Shown here: positions 1 to 8,260 of the stretch, piece after piece
Layout: each line of letters starts with the position of its first letter
Position numbering within the stretch: position 1 is the stretch's first letter
Assembly (NCBI GenBank): GCA_022563405.1
Contig: JADFNK010000010.1
Location: 1 to 46,241 of the forward strand
Direction of reading: 5' to 3'
Length of the DNA stretch: 46,241 bases
From: Gemmatimonadota bacterium
Lineage (GTDB): Bacteria > Gemmatimonadota > Gemmatimonadetes > Longimicrobiales > Gaopeijiaceae
Program-made: the position numbers and the translations under genes
Notes under the pieces: model-generated
Databases searched by the model: none
Told to the model about the DNA's origin: nothing
The model's input: the letters and a program-made list of their open reading frames with translations, nothing else

Positions 1-1808
1 GGCGTTCCGGGCGGCATGTTCTCGGGCAGGTCGAAGCGCATGTCGAACTCCCAGTCACGGACGGGCGGCCTGTAGTAGGGACCATTCCCCCATAGGCCCG
101 TCGACTGCTGCGAAAAGGTCAGCGACACGAGTGAGCCCCGGAATAATAGAATCTCTGGGTTCCAATCCTCGAGGAAGCGTGGGAAGTTCTCCAGCCCGCC
201 GCCGTACGGGCTCGTGGCGCCGCATCCCGTCACTTCGTGGTCACACGGCGTACCGGAGTGCCCGGCCATGATGGCCGCGTATATGTCCGTGTCCGCCGCT
301 GTCGGCCTGATGACGGTCGCGGCGTGGTGCTCGCCGTCGTCCCAAGCTGTGGAGAGGAACGTGATCGCGTCACCGACGAGCGCTGAGGGCTGCCAGGTCC
401 CCGTGTTGTAGTCGCCCAGCACGTAGATCGGGTGTTCCGAAGCGAAAGTGATGGGGTTGTCGAGGTCCGTCGCGTTCACGAGTCGGACAACGGGGTAGAC
501 GCCATCACCGGCCGGATCCTGCGCACCCGTCGGGTCCATGGTGACGTATAGGGTCGACACCTGCCTCCCTCCGGTCGCCCACGCGAACAGCTCGGCCACG
601 TCGATATCGAGGACGTCTATAAAGCGCGTTTCACGACCTTCGTAGATCCAGTCCGCTCCGAAGGAGAAGATGTTCGCGCACTGGGTGGCGTTCGGAGCGG
701 TCACTCCGGCGGGCCGCGTATGCGTCATGGCGCTCCCACAGAGTGAGCCGGCTCCGGTAGCCGAACCGCCGTTGAGGTTGCCGTTGGCGTTGCCGTTGGC
801 GGCGTTGGCGTTGCCGTTGGCGTTGCCGTTGGCGGCGTTGGCGTTGCCGTTGGCGTTGCCGTTGGCCTGAGCAGTGAGTGCGCTCAAGTCCACCTCGATG
901 TACCAGTCCGCCTTCCAGGCGAACTTGGACTGCCGCTCGAGCGGTGTGTCGGCGTTGTTTCGCCGCTCCATGAGCACGAGCGGACTCACTCCACTGGGCA
1001 GCGGCACCTTCAGCGAATCGACGCCATAGGCGCTCGTCTTGACCCGGTTGTCGAAGGCCGCGTCGCTCGCGGCCCGAAACGCGTTCGGGTCCGGCGTGGT
1101 GCGGCTGTCGAAGTTGAGCTGGTTGTACGTAGCCGTTGCGTCGGCGATCCACATGCCGGTATTGGTCCCATGTTTGTCCTTGCGGTCCTTGTATAAGTTG
1201 TTCGGCGTGGTGATCACGTCCCCGAAGTACTGGTTCGCCGAGTTCAAGTAGATGTTGCCGTTCGAGTGCACCCAACCGTCGAAGTCCAGACGCGGTCCGT
1301 TGGTGATCTCGAGATCCTTCTCGAAGAAGACGCCGAACTGGAAGATCGGGATCGCCTGTGCCTTAGCCGTCACCATGATCGCCGAACGTGTGTAGTCGCG
1401 GCTTACCGCCTCGGCGGTGATCTCCACTACCTGCGTCATGGAAAAGAGACCAGCGAACGGTCCGTCCGTGATCCGCTCCGTCTCGACGGTTCCGTTCCTC
1501 ACGACGCTGAAGTTGTCAAAAGTGAACCCCTCGATAGTGGGAGCGACGATCGAGTTCAACTCTTCGTCCTCGATAATCGCGTCCTCGAGGACCAGCGCTA
1601 GCTGCGCCATCGCGGATTCGGCAGCGGCCTCGGCTGCGAAGTAAGTACGAGATTTCTCCAGGTCGGTCATGCCGGAACGAAAGGACGCCATCGCGTTCGC
1701 GAAGACGCTGATCACCAACACGGAAAGAAGGGTGAGAACGCCCAGAGTGGCGGCCAGGGCGAACCCGTCTTTCGAACGGAGGTTGGTGATCTCGTAGCGT
1801 GCTTTCAT
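1..1808 (-). CDS. PilX/prepilin-like surface protein, C-terminus cut by window edge
   Basis: The frame is open from an ATG at 1808 to base 1 (602 codons seen), so the end lies outside. The first 40 residues look like a type IV prepilin/PilX leader: a short basic stretch, then KDG|FALAATLGVLTLLSVLV, a hydrophobic helix that begins after a Gly as in prepilin peptidase substrates, but without the usual Glu at +5. The rest is an exported globular domain with Cys pairs, Asn/Gly-rich stretches (see repeat 771-867) and Tyr/Trp-rich segments. The start is preceded by AAGGA (AAGGATAACACC-ATG). Known PilX-type minor pilins initiate or decorate type IV pili; an actual pilus role here is inference. I do not recognise the large C-terminal domain. 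Confidence 0.75.
   Translation of the reverse strand, partial: MKARYEITNLRSKDGFALAATLGVLTLLSVLVISVFANAMASFRSGMTDLEKSRTYFAAEAAAESAMAQLALVLEDAIIEDEELNSIVAPTIEGFTFDNFSVVRNGTVETERITDGPFAGLFSMTQVVEITAEAVSRDYTRSAIMVTAKAQAIPIFQFGVFFEKDLEITNGPRLDFDGWVHSNGNIYLNSANQYFGDVITTPNNLYKDRKDKHGTNTGMWIADATATYNQLNFDSRTTPDPNAFRAASDAAFDNRVKTSAYGVDSLKVPLPSGVSPLVLMERRNNADTPLERQSKFAWKADWYIEVDLSALTAQANGNANGNANAANGNANGNANAANGNANGNLNGGSATGAGSLCGSAMTHTRPAGVTAPNATQCANIFSFGADWIYEGRETRFIDVLDIDVAELFAWATGGRQVSTLYVTMDPTGAQDPAGDGVYPVVRLVNATDLDNPITFASEHPIYVLGDYNTGTWQPSALVGDAITFLSTAWDDGEHHAATVIRPTAADTDIYAAIMAGHSGTPCDHEVTGCGATSPYGGGLENFPRFLEDWNPEILLFRGSLVSLTFSQQSTGLWGNGPYYRPPVRDWEFDMRFDLPENMPPGT
771..867 (-). repeat. 33-bp tandem repeat encoding Asn/Gly/Ala repeats
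   Basis: About 2.9 copies of a 33-bp unit (six-base GTTGCC/GTTGGC blocks with one extra GGC) lie inside the PilX-like gene. On the minus strand they encode an 11-residue NGNANGNANAA unit. The period is a multiple of three, so copy-number change keeps the frame. It probably forms a flexible linker on the exported domain. Confidence 0.85.
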
Positions 1809-1881
1809 GGTGTTATCCTTAGTAAGTCGGCCCTAGGGCTTGTAGCAACTGGCATACTGAACTTCACAGACGGTTGTAAAC

Positions 1882-1896
1882 GCAAGGGGTGTGCCC
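1882..1896 (-). promoter_or_regulatory. Possible sigma-54 promoter of the PilX-like gene
   Basis: On the minus strand GGGCAC-N5-TTGC has the GG and GC dinucleotides at the spacing needed for a -24/-12 promoter (consensus TGGCACG-N4-TTGCA). The first base and the base after the -24 box deviate. It would give a leader of about 60 nt before the ATG at 1808. Type IV pilin genes are often sigma-54 dependent, which fits, but the match is imperfect. Confidence 0.35.
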
Positions 1897-1976
1897 GTAG
1901 GAAGTGGCATGTGGAAAACCGCTGATAAGCCTGTTATTACGGGGGTTGTCTGCGATTTACCCTCGGAGCGGCGGGA

Positions 1977-2007
1977 GGGGAAAAGCGGCAAACATTTCCC
2001 CTTTTTT
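1977..2007 (+). terminator. Terminator-like hairpin with T tract
   Basis: GGGGAAA (1977-1983) pairs with TTTCCCC (1995-2001) and six T follow. On the plus strand this has the form of an intrinsic terminator, yet no plus-strand gene lies just upstream, so it could be an attenuator in a long leader of the DUF92 operon or coincidental. Confidence 0.35.
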
Positions 2008-2239
2008 GACATTTTTGCCTTGAGCATCTACGCCCCCCACAGGTGCTTGATAGGGCACCCGAGCCGGCGCACATAACCGGCTTGTCTCCACGAGAATTCG
2101 GCAACGGTCCCCCGTCGGCACACTTTGAATCTGCCCTTACTCGTATTCGGTGGCAATGATTTTTTCGAGCCAGGGTCTGCGGTGAGTCCGACCCTCCACT
2201 CTGGCGAGATTCCGGAAAAGGTCGCTCGTTGTTCCTCGG

Positions 2240-2270
2240 CCCTCGTACTGGTCGTGAAGCAGTACGAGGG
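2240..2270. repeat. 10-bp perfect inverted repeat upstream of the DUF92 operon
   Basis: CCCTCGTACT (2240-2249) and AGTACGAGGG (2261-2270) are perfect inverted copies with an 11-base spacer, 57 bases before the preferred GTG start at 2327. It could be an operator or a leader hairpin. The rest of 1809-2326 shows no convincing gene. Confidence 0.55.
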
Positions 2271-2326
2271 TCATGTTCGCTCCATGTTCAAGCGTATGTT
2301 CGGATAGCCGAGGGATTCGAAGGCTG

Positions 2327-3889
2327 GTGAAGGGGGACCGTGGGTCGCGCACGGATGCCGTATCTCTCCGCTCGGAGTTTCCGCGGAAACTGGTGCACGT
2401 CGGTATGGGGGCCTTCGCGCTCCTGCTGCGTTGGCTGACACCGTGGCAAGCCATACTCATGGCGGTGGCGGCTCTGGTCCTGAACTCGTTCTTTCTCCAC
2501 GACGTAACACGGGGGACCTTATTACGGCCCTCGGAGCGGGCCTCTCGCTTCTCACGGGGTGTCGTCTTGTATCCCGCCATCCTGCTTCTGACCTTCATCG
2601 TGTTTCGGTCACGCCTGGAGTTGGCGGCTGGCGTCTGGGCGCTGCTAGCCGTAGGGGACGGGATGGCCACGCTGTCCGGTCTCGCGTTCCGGGGTCCACG
2701 GCTACCCTGGAATCACAAGAAGACTTGGTCGGGCCTGGTGGCGTTCGTCCTGTTCGGAACCGCGGCCTCCGCATGGGTCATCCGCTGGGTCCAGCGGGCG
2801 GGGACGTGGACCGTGGGTGCATCCTTCGTGCCCGGCGGCCTTCTGACGCTGGGCGGAAGTGACCCATCCGGGCGAATCGGGGACGCGTTCCTGCCGGGTG
2901 GGCCGGTCGACGCCGCCGGCGCCGTGGGGACCGCGGACGCCCTTGGCGCTGTGGGTTTCCCGGAATCGCTGTCATTTCTGGTGATCGGCTGCTTGGTGGC
3001 GACGCTGGCGGCTGCGCTCGCCGAATCGCTGGACACGAAGGTCGACGACAACATCCGGGTGCCGGTGGTCGGGGGTGCCGTGCTCTGGGCGGCCACACTC
3101 GTGGATCCAGGACTGCTCGGGGTGACCGGATCCTGGATGGTACCCTGGCTGACGGGTGTGGCGATCGCGGTGCCGGTCACGGTCGTGGCCTACCTTACGC
3201 GTGCCGTGGATCGGGGCGGCGCCATGGCGGGAATGTTCCTGGCTACGGTGCTCTATGCCTACGCCGCGTGGCCCGGGCTGGTGATGCTGGGCGGTCTCTT
3301 GGTGATCGGCACTGCTGTAACCCGAGTGGGCTACGCGCGGAAGGAGGCGCTGGGGGTGGCGGAGGGGAGGCGTGGACGGAAGGGTGGACGGAGAGGCATC
3401 GGCAGCATCTTGGCCAACGCCGGAGCCGCCGTGACGTTCGCGTTTCTGGCTGTGGCGACGCCCTATCCCGAGGCCTTCACCATCGCGATGGTTGCGGCGT
3501 TCGCCACCTCGCTCTTCGATACCACCGCCACCGAGGTCGGCCAGGCCTTCGGGCGCCGCGCCGTACTCGTCACCACCTGGCGGGCCGTCCCGGAGGGCAC
3601 GCCGGGAGGCGTGTCCTTGGTGGGCACCCTGGCGGGCGTCATGGCCGCGACTCTCTTGGCGGGCGCGGGCTGGGCGATGGGCTTGATCGCCGGCCTCGGA
3701 GCTCTGGCCGTGATCTTCGGCGCATTTTGCGGCTCGACCCTCGAATCGTTCCTCGGAGCGATGATGGGGAAGGGGGGCCGCTCCGATCATCACCTCCGAA
3801 ATCTGGCCAATACGGTGGTCGGGGCCGGTGTGGCGTGGGGGCTGGTGGCTTGGCTGCTCTACCCTGGAGGTCCCATTGAACTTCCGTAG
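2327..3889 (+). CDS. Fused dolichol-kinase-like / DUF92 integral membrane protein
   Basis: A polytopic membrane protein of about 520 residues with two family signatures. The N-terminal third has RKLVHVGMG (~20-28) and GDGMA...HKKTWSG (~110-133), typical of dolichol/phytol kinase-like proteins related to CDP-diglyceride synthase. The C-terminal half (~240-515) is DUF92/TMEM19-like, with SLFDTTATEVGQAFG near 395-409. In plants these folds are VTE5 (phytol kinase) and VTE6 (phytyl-phosphate kinase), so one polypeptide could phosphorylate an isoprenoid alcohol twice; the substrate is inference. An upstream ATG-type start at 2273 exists, but GTG 2327 follows GAAGG and removes a poorly conserved leader. 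It overlaps the next gene by 14 bases. Confidence 0.85.
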   Translation: MKGDRGSRTDAVSLRSEFPRKLVHVGMGAFALLLRWLTPWQAILMAVAALVLNSFFLHDVTRGTLLRPSERASRFSRGVVLYPAILLLTFIVFRSRLELAAGVWALLAVGDGMATLSGLAFRGPRLPWNHKKTWSGLVAFVLFGTAASAWVIRWVQRAGTWTVGASFVPGGLLTLGGSDPSGRIGDAFLPGGPVDAAGAVGTADALGAVGFPESLSFLVIGCLVATLAAALAESLDTKVDDNIRVPVVGGAVLWAATLVDPGLLGVTGSWMVPWLTGVAIAVPVTVVAYLTRAVDRGGAMAGMFLATVLYAYAAWPGLVMLGGLLVIGTAVTRVGYARKEALGVAEGRRGRKGGRRGIGSILANAGAAVTFAFLAVATPYPEAFTIAMVAAFATSLFDTTATEVGQAFGRRAVLVTTWRAVPEGTPGGVSLVGTLAGVMAATLLAGAGWAMGLIAGLGALAVIFGAFCGSTLESFLGAMMGKGGRSDHHLRNLANTVVGAGVAWGLVAWLLYPGGPIELP

Positions 3890-4100
3890 CCACTACCTGC
3901 CGCGCTCCCGAGCGGGCTGGATGGCCGTCCTCGGCTTCCTCGGCCTGATGGCGCTGGTGCAGCCGCCCATCGTCTTCTGGGTGGACACCCGCTTCGGCTC
4001 CGGGTGGGTCCTGGGTATGCCGTTCCTCTATGTCTATCTCGGCGCCGTCTACTTCGCCCTGATCGGGGTCCTGCTCTGGGCTGTCCGGAGAGGCGTCTAG
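3876..4100 (+). CDS. DUF3311-type small membrane protein, symporter partner
   Basis: A 74-residue protein with two membrane helices (WMAVLGFLGLMALVQPPIVF and FLYVYLGAVYFALIGVLLW). Proteins of this size and pattern (DUF3311) are typically encoded directly before sodium:solute symporters, as here, and may act as a small subunit of the transporter; that role is not proven. I choose the TTG at 3876 because GGAGG ends 5 bases before it; the next gene begins 3 bases after the stop. An alternative upstream ATG at 3828 would add a low-hydrophobicity leader read from within the preceding gene. Confidence 0.75.
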   Translation: MNFRSHYLPRSRAGWMAVLGFLGLMALVQPPIVFWVDTRFGSGWVLGMPFLYVYLGAVYFALIGVLLWAVRRGV

Positions 4101-4103
4101 CCG

Positions 4104-5621
4104 ATGGAGAGTTGGGTCATCTCGACCGGCCTGGTCTTTCTTTATGTCCTCATCACCATCGTGCTGGGTTTTTTGGCCAACCGCGCGATGTCCTTGGATC
4201 TCGAGGATTTTCTCCTGTACGGGCGAAAAGCCGGCTTCGTGGTCCTATACCTCACGGTTGTGGCCAGCTACCACTCGGCCTTCGCCTTTCTCGGCTCGGG
4301 CGGCTTTTTCTACCGGCATGGGATCGGCTTTTGGGAGGCCGGCACCTGGACCGTGCTCACCGGTGCGATCACCTACACACTCGGGGTCCGCATCTGGGCT
4401 CTGGGTAAACGGTTCGGCTACATCACGCCGGCGGACATGCTGGCCGATTTCTACGAGAGTGAGGCCGTGCGAATCGTTGTGGCCCTGGTCTCCGTCCTTT
4501 TCACGATCCTCTACATCCAGGTACAGGCGCAGGGCCTCGGGTACATCATTTCAGTGGCCTCTGGAGACCGGATTCCCTTCGAGATCGGCACGTTGATCCT
4601 CATGATCGTAGCGGGCGGATACTTGATGGCCGGGGGGCTCAGAGCCGTGTATTGGACCGACGTGGTCCAGGGTATCTGGATGTATGTGGCGGTGTGGGTG
4701 GGTGCCCTGGTTCTGTCCTACCGGCTCTTCGGGGGACCCCTGGAGCTCTGGACACGTGTGGCGGCCGAGCGTCCGGATCTGCTTTCGTTGCCGGGTCCGG
4801 AGGGTTTCTTCACGCCCGGGATTTGGATCGGGATGTCGGTCGCGCTGTCGTTCGGGATCATTCTCCAACCGCACATCATGATCCGGTACTATTCAGCCGT
4901 GTCGGGTCGCACGATCAAGTGGCTCGGGGCCACCACGCCGATCTTCCTGATGACGTTATACATCCCGGCCGCGCTGGTGGGTCTGGGTGGGGCTATCGTC
5001 CTTCCGGACCTTGCGAACCCCGATCAGATTTTTCCCGAGCTGCTGGTGCGATATGCGCCCGCTTGGCTCACCGGCCTGATTTTGGCTGGAGCGACCGCCG
5101 CCGCCATGTCGACCTTGGATTCGATCCTCCACGCCAACATGACCGTTCTCACGCGCGACATATATCAGCGTTACATCGCCCCGGACAGAGAGCCCGGGCA
5201 CTACGTGTGGGTCGGCCGGGGTATCGTCCTCGGACTCCTGATCATCGGCTACGTGCTCTCGGTGCGGACGTTCGGCTTCCTCGTGACGCTGGTGACACTT
5301 TCCGGAGCCGGGGCGCTGCAGCTCCTACCCGGCATGCTCGGCGTGTGTTACCCGACGCGACGGCCGTTCACGAAAGCGGGCGTGCTCGCCGGGATTGGGG
5401 TCGGCCTGGCGGTCCTCTACTTGACGCTGGTGACTTTCCCCAACGCTCTGGGGCTTCACGGGGCGATCTGGTCCATAACCGCGAATTTCGCCACGTGTAT
5501 CACCGTGTCCGCATTCACGAAGGCCTCCTCCGATGAAACCATCGGCCGGATCCACGGCGCCGTCGAGGATTACATTTATGGATCGGGGGAAGAGGGGTTG
5601 GAGGAGGCGCTGAAGTCTTGA
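4104..5621 (+). CDS. Sodium:solute symporter (SSS family)
   Basis: A 505-residue polytopic protein with the LeuT-like SSS pattern of about 13 helices. Recognisable segments include the N-terminal FLANRAMSLDLEDFLLYGRKAG region, the GDRIPF loop and the helix containing LAGATAAAMSTLDSILHANM, where SSS proteins carry the conserved A-A-MSTxDS sodium-site motif. It would import an organic solute (for example an amino acid, carboxylate or pantothenate-type substrate) with sodium at the inner membrane; the substrate cannot be read from sequence. It is co-oriented with and 3 bases from the DUF3311 gene, a usual pairing. The short hydrophilic C-terminus ends 17 bases from the convergent YqeY-like gene. 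Confidence 0.9.
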   Translation: MESWVISTGLVFLYVLITIVLGFLANRAMSLDLEDFLLYGRKAGFVVLYLTVVASYHSAFAFLGSGGFFYRHGIGFWEAGTWTVLTGAITYTLGVRIWALGKRFGYITPADMLADFYESEAVRIVVALVSVLFTILYIQVQAQGLGYIISVASGDRIPFEIGTLILMIVAGGYLMAGGLRAVYWTDVVQGIWMYVAVWVGALVLSYRLFGGPLELWTRVAAERPDLLSLPGPEGFFTPGIWIGMSVALSFGIILQPHIMIRYYSAVSGRTIKWLGATTPIFLMTLYIPAALVGLGGAIVLPDLANPDQIFPELLVRYAPAWLTGLILAGATAAAMSTLDSILHANMTVLTRDIYQRYIAPDREPGHYVWVGRGIVLGLLIIGYVLSVRTFGFLVTLVTLSGAGALQLLPGMLGVCYPTRRPFTKAGVLAGIGVGLAVLYLTLVTFPNALGLHGAIWSITANFATCITVSAFTKASSDETIGRIHGAVEDYIYGSGEEGLEEALKS

Positions 5622-5638
5622 AGCCTGGGGACAGTCTT

Positions 5639-6211
5639 CTACTCGCCCTCTCCCGTCAACGCCTCACGCAGCAGATTCTGCGTGACCTCCGGGTCGGCCG
5701 CTCCGTCCGTCTCCTTCATCACCAGACCGACGAAGAAACCCATGAGGCCCGTCTTCCCGTCCCGGTAACTCTGGGCCTGGGCCGGGTTCGCTTCGATGAG
5801 ACGCGCGATCATGGGCTGGAGCGTCGAAGTATCGCTGATGCGGCGCCAGCCCCTCGCTTCGATCACGGCGTCCGGATTTCCTCCCTCTTCGGCCAACACC
5901 ACAAGCACGTCCCTGGCCGTCCGGCCGGAGACCTCACCCGTCGAAACGAGCTCGAGGAGGCGGGCGAGTTCGAGTCCCCCGAACGGTAACGTGTCGATCG
6001 GCCGGTCCTCGAGGACACGGGGCACTTCGTTCACGATCCATTTCGCGAGACCGCTGTGATCGACCGTGTACTCCAATGCCTCGGTGAAGAGCTGGAACAG
6101 CCCGGCATCCTGCGCCAATACGGACGCCTCGTTCGTGGCCAAACGGTGTGCCTCGCGCAGTCCGTCGTACCGCAGAGCGGCCGCGGGATCCTCCGGCCGG
6201 GGACGGGTCAC
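5639..6211 (-). CDS. GatB/YqeY-like domain protein, downstream of glnS
   Basis: A 190-residue helical protein that resembles the GatB C-terminal/YqeY tRNA-interaction domain, for example ALEYTVDHSGLAKWIVNEVPRVLE and the late KTGLMGFFVGLVMKETDGAADPEVTQNLL segment (G-x-x-M-G-x-x-x-G-x-V-M-K), a hallmark of the YqeY tail. In Deinococcus GlnRS this domain is fused to the C-terminus of the synthetase and helps tRNA(Gln) binding. Here it starts at GTG 6211 and overlaps the glnS stop as GTGA, so the two are probably translationally coupled. It may therefore act as a separate subunit, or one gene may have been split by a frameshift. Confidence 0.85.
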   Translation of the reverse strand: MTRPRPEDPAAALRYDGLREAHRLATNEASVLAQDAGLFQLFTEALEYTVDHSGLAKWIVNEVPRVLEDRPIDTLPFGGLELARLLELVSTGEVSGRTARDVLVVLAEEGGNPDAVIEARGWRRISDTSTLQPMIARLIEANPAQAQSYRDGKTGLMGFFVGLVMKETDGAADPEVTQNLLREALTGEGE

Positions 6212-8043
6212 CGGTGGTCTCGAACCCGAACTCCGACCGAACCCTTCCCGCCGGTTGGCTCCCTCGCTGTCTTGGACGGCCGAGCTTCCTCCGCTCCATT
6301 TTCCGCCGCCTCACGTCCCGCGGCTCCAACTTCCGCCGCCTTTCGAGCCTTCGCCCAGCTGTCCCGGAGTGTCACGGTACGGTTGAAGACCAGGTGGTCC
6401 GGCCTCGAGTCGACACCGTCGTGCACGAAGTAACCGGTCCGTTCGAACTGATATGTGGTATCGGCGGGATCCGCCTTGATGCTCGGTTCGATTCGGCTGT
6501 CCGTGAGCACGGTGAGAGAGTCGGGGTTCAGGTGCACGGTGAAATCCTCCGCATCTCCGCCCTTTTCCGGGTCCGGCACTGAGAACAGCCGATCATACAG
6601 GCGGACCTCGGTGGGCAGAGAGTGGGACGCGGAGACCCAGTGGATGGTGCCTTTGACCTTACGGCCGTCTGGGGTCGAGCCACCTTTGGTTTCGGGGTCG
6701 TAGGTACAGTGTACCTCCGTGACCACCCCATTTTCGTCCTTTACGACATCGGCGCAACGGACGACGTACCCGTAACGCAGCCGCACTTCCCCACCGGGGA
6801 CGAGCCGGCGGAACCCCTTCGGGGGGTCCTCCTCGAAGTCGTCGCGTTCGATGAGAAGTTCCCGCGTGAACGGTACCAGACGTGACCCCTCTTTGCCGAC
6901 GTCCTCCGGAAAATAGGGGGCCTCCAGCTCTTCGAGTTTCCCTTCCGGAAAGTTGTCGACCACGAGCTTGAGAGGCCGAAGTACACACATGACGCGGGGA
7001 GCGATCGGATTCAACTCGTCCCGGATCGCATACTCGAGCTTCGCGAAGTCCACCCGGTTCTCGGTCTTGGCCACGCCGATCATGTCACAGAAGGCGCGGA
7101 GGGCGCTCGCCGGAATCCCACGCCGTCGCATTCCGGCTACGGTGGGCATCCGCGGGTCGTCCCATCCCTCTACACGCTCCTCCTCGACCAACCGGAGGAG
7201 GTTACGCTTGCTCAGGAGCGTGTATTCCACGTTGAGGCGGGCGAACTCGTACTGCCTCGGCTGGGGCTGGGGGACCTCCAGGTGATCCAGGATCCAATCG
7301 TACAGCTCCCGATTGTTGTCGAACTCCAGGGTGCATAGAGAGTGTGTGATACCCTCGATGGAGTCGGAGAGACAGTGTGTGAAGTCGTAGAGCGGATAGA
7401 TGCACCAGTCCCCACCGGTGCGGTAGTGGTCCGCATGCCGAATCCTGTAGAGCACGGGATCGCGCATGAGCATGTTGGATGATGCGAGATCGATCTTGGC
7501 CCGGAGCACGTGTGCGCCGTCCTCGAAGTCGCCTTCGCGCATGCGTCGAAACAGATCCAGATTCTCTGCGACGGATCGCTCCCGGTATGCGGTCGGCCGC
7601 CCCGGCTCGGTCACCGTCCCTCGATATTCCCGGATCTCTTCCTCGCTCGCGCTGTCCACATAAGCGAGGCCCGCCTCGATCAACTCGACGGCGTATTCGT
7701 AGAGGCGCTCGAAGTAATCAGACGCGAAGTAAAGGTGATCGCCCCAGTCGAACCCGAGCCAACGTACGTCCTCTTGTATCGAGCGGACGTAGAGTTCGTT
7801 TTCCGTTTCCGGGTTTGTGTCGTCGAAGCGAAGATGAGTGACACCACCATGTTCGGCGGCGGCGCCGAAGCTGAGGCAGATCGCCTTCGCGTGGCCGATG
7901 TGTAGAAAACCGTTCGGCTCGGGGGGGAAACGGGTAACGACGGCGCCCCCGTGCTTGCCCGCTTCGACATCGGCGGCGATGATCGCACGGATGAAATTTC
8001 GGCCGGCAGCGGTACGGTCAGGATGGTCAGTCATCTTGGGCAT
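6208..8043 (-). CDS. glnS: Glutaminyl-tRNA synthetase
   Basis: Charges tRNA(Gln) with glutamine in the cytoplasm. The class I signature PPEPNGFLHIGHAK is at about residues 40-54, and the KMSKS-type loop appears as TLLSKRNL near 270. The segment YDFTHCLSDSIEGITHSLCTLEF is typical of GlnRS/eukaryote-like GluRS. The two anticodon-binding beta-barrels follow. About 611 residues is longer than the E. coli enzyme because of a charged Ala/Glu/Arg tail leading into the adjacent YqeY-like gene. I choose the ATG at 8043, 10 bases after AGGA; an ATG at 8034 is possible, and a longer frame reaches 8151 but reads a duplicated noncoding repeat. It is divergent from the phosphatase gene. Confidence 0.93.
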   Translation of the reverse strand: MPKMTDHPDRTAAGRNFIRAIIAADVEAGKHGGAVVTRFPPEPNGFLHIGHAKAICLSFGAAAEHGGVTHLRFDDTNPETENELYVRSIQEDVRWLGFDWGDHLYFASDYFERLYEYAVELIEAGLAYVDSASEEEIREYRGTVTEPGRPTAYRERSVAENLDLFRRMREGDFEDGAHVLRAKIDLASSNMLMRDPVLYRIRHADHYRTGGDWCIYPLYDFTHCLSDSIEGITHSLCTLEFDNNRELYDWILDHLEVPQPQPRQYEFARLNVEYTLLSKRNLLRLVEEERVEGWDDPRMPTVAGMRRRGIPASALRAFCDMIGVAKTENRVDFAKLEYAIRDELNPIAPRVMCVLRPLKLVVDNFPEGKLEELEAPYFPEDVGKEGSRLVPFTRELLIERDDFEEDPPKGFRRLVPGGEVRLRYGYVVRCADVVKDENGVVTEVHCTYDPETKGGSTPDGRKVKGTIHWVSASHSLPTEVRLYDRLFSVPDPEKGGDAEDFTVHLNPDSLTVLTDSRIEPSIKADPADTTYQFERTGYFVHDGVDSRPDHLVFNRTVTLRDSWAKARKAAEVGAAGREAAENGAEEARPSKTAREPTGGKGSVGVRVRDHR

Positions 8044-8130
8044 CGAAGTAAGATCCTGTTGCTGGCCAGGCTGCAGGGAAAGACACACGGTTCGCTGAGC
8101 CACCGATTTCGAACCAACCAAGTCTAACGT

Positions 8131-8186
8131 TGGTATGAACCTACGGTCCACGGGTAGATGGTATGAACCTACGGTCCACGGGTAGA
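8131..8186. repeat. Perfect 28-bp tandem duplication
   Basis: Two identical 28-base units (8131-8158 and 8159-8186, beginning TGGTATGAACC and ending GGGTAGA) stand in the divergent intergenic space between glnS and the phosphatase gene. Perfect identity suggests a recent duplication or a double binding site. Confidence 0.95.
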
Positions 8187-8260
8187 CGGGCGGCTCGCCG
8201 CTTTTTTAAACGGGTCTCTTCTTCGCGGGCCTCCACGGTTTCCTCCAACGGGGAGAATAT

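Noticed and set aside
631-1275. 214-codon frame on the minus strand with QRQRQR repeats
   Set aside because: It is another reading frame of the NGNA repeat inside the PilX-like gene, whose frame is open over the whole 1-1808 stretch and has a prepilin-like leader.
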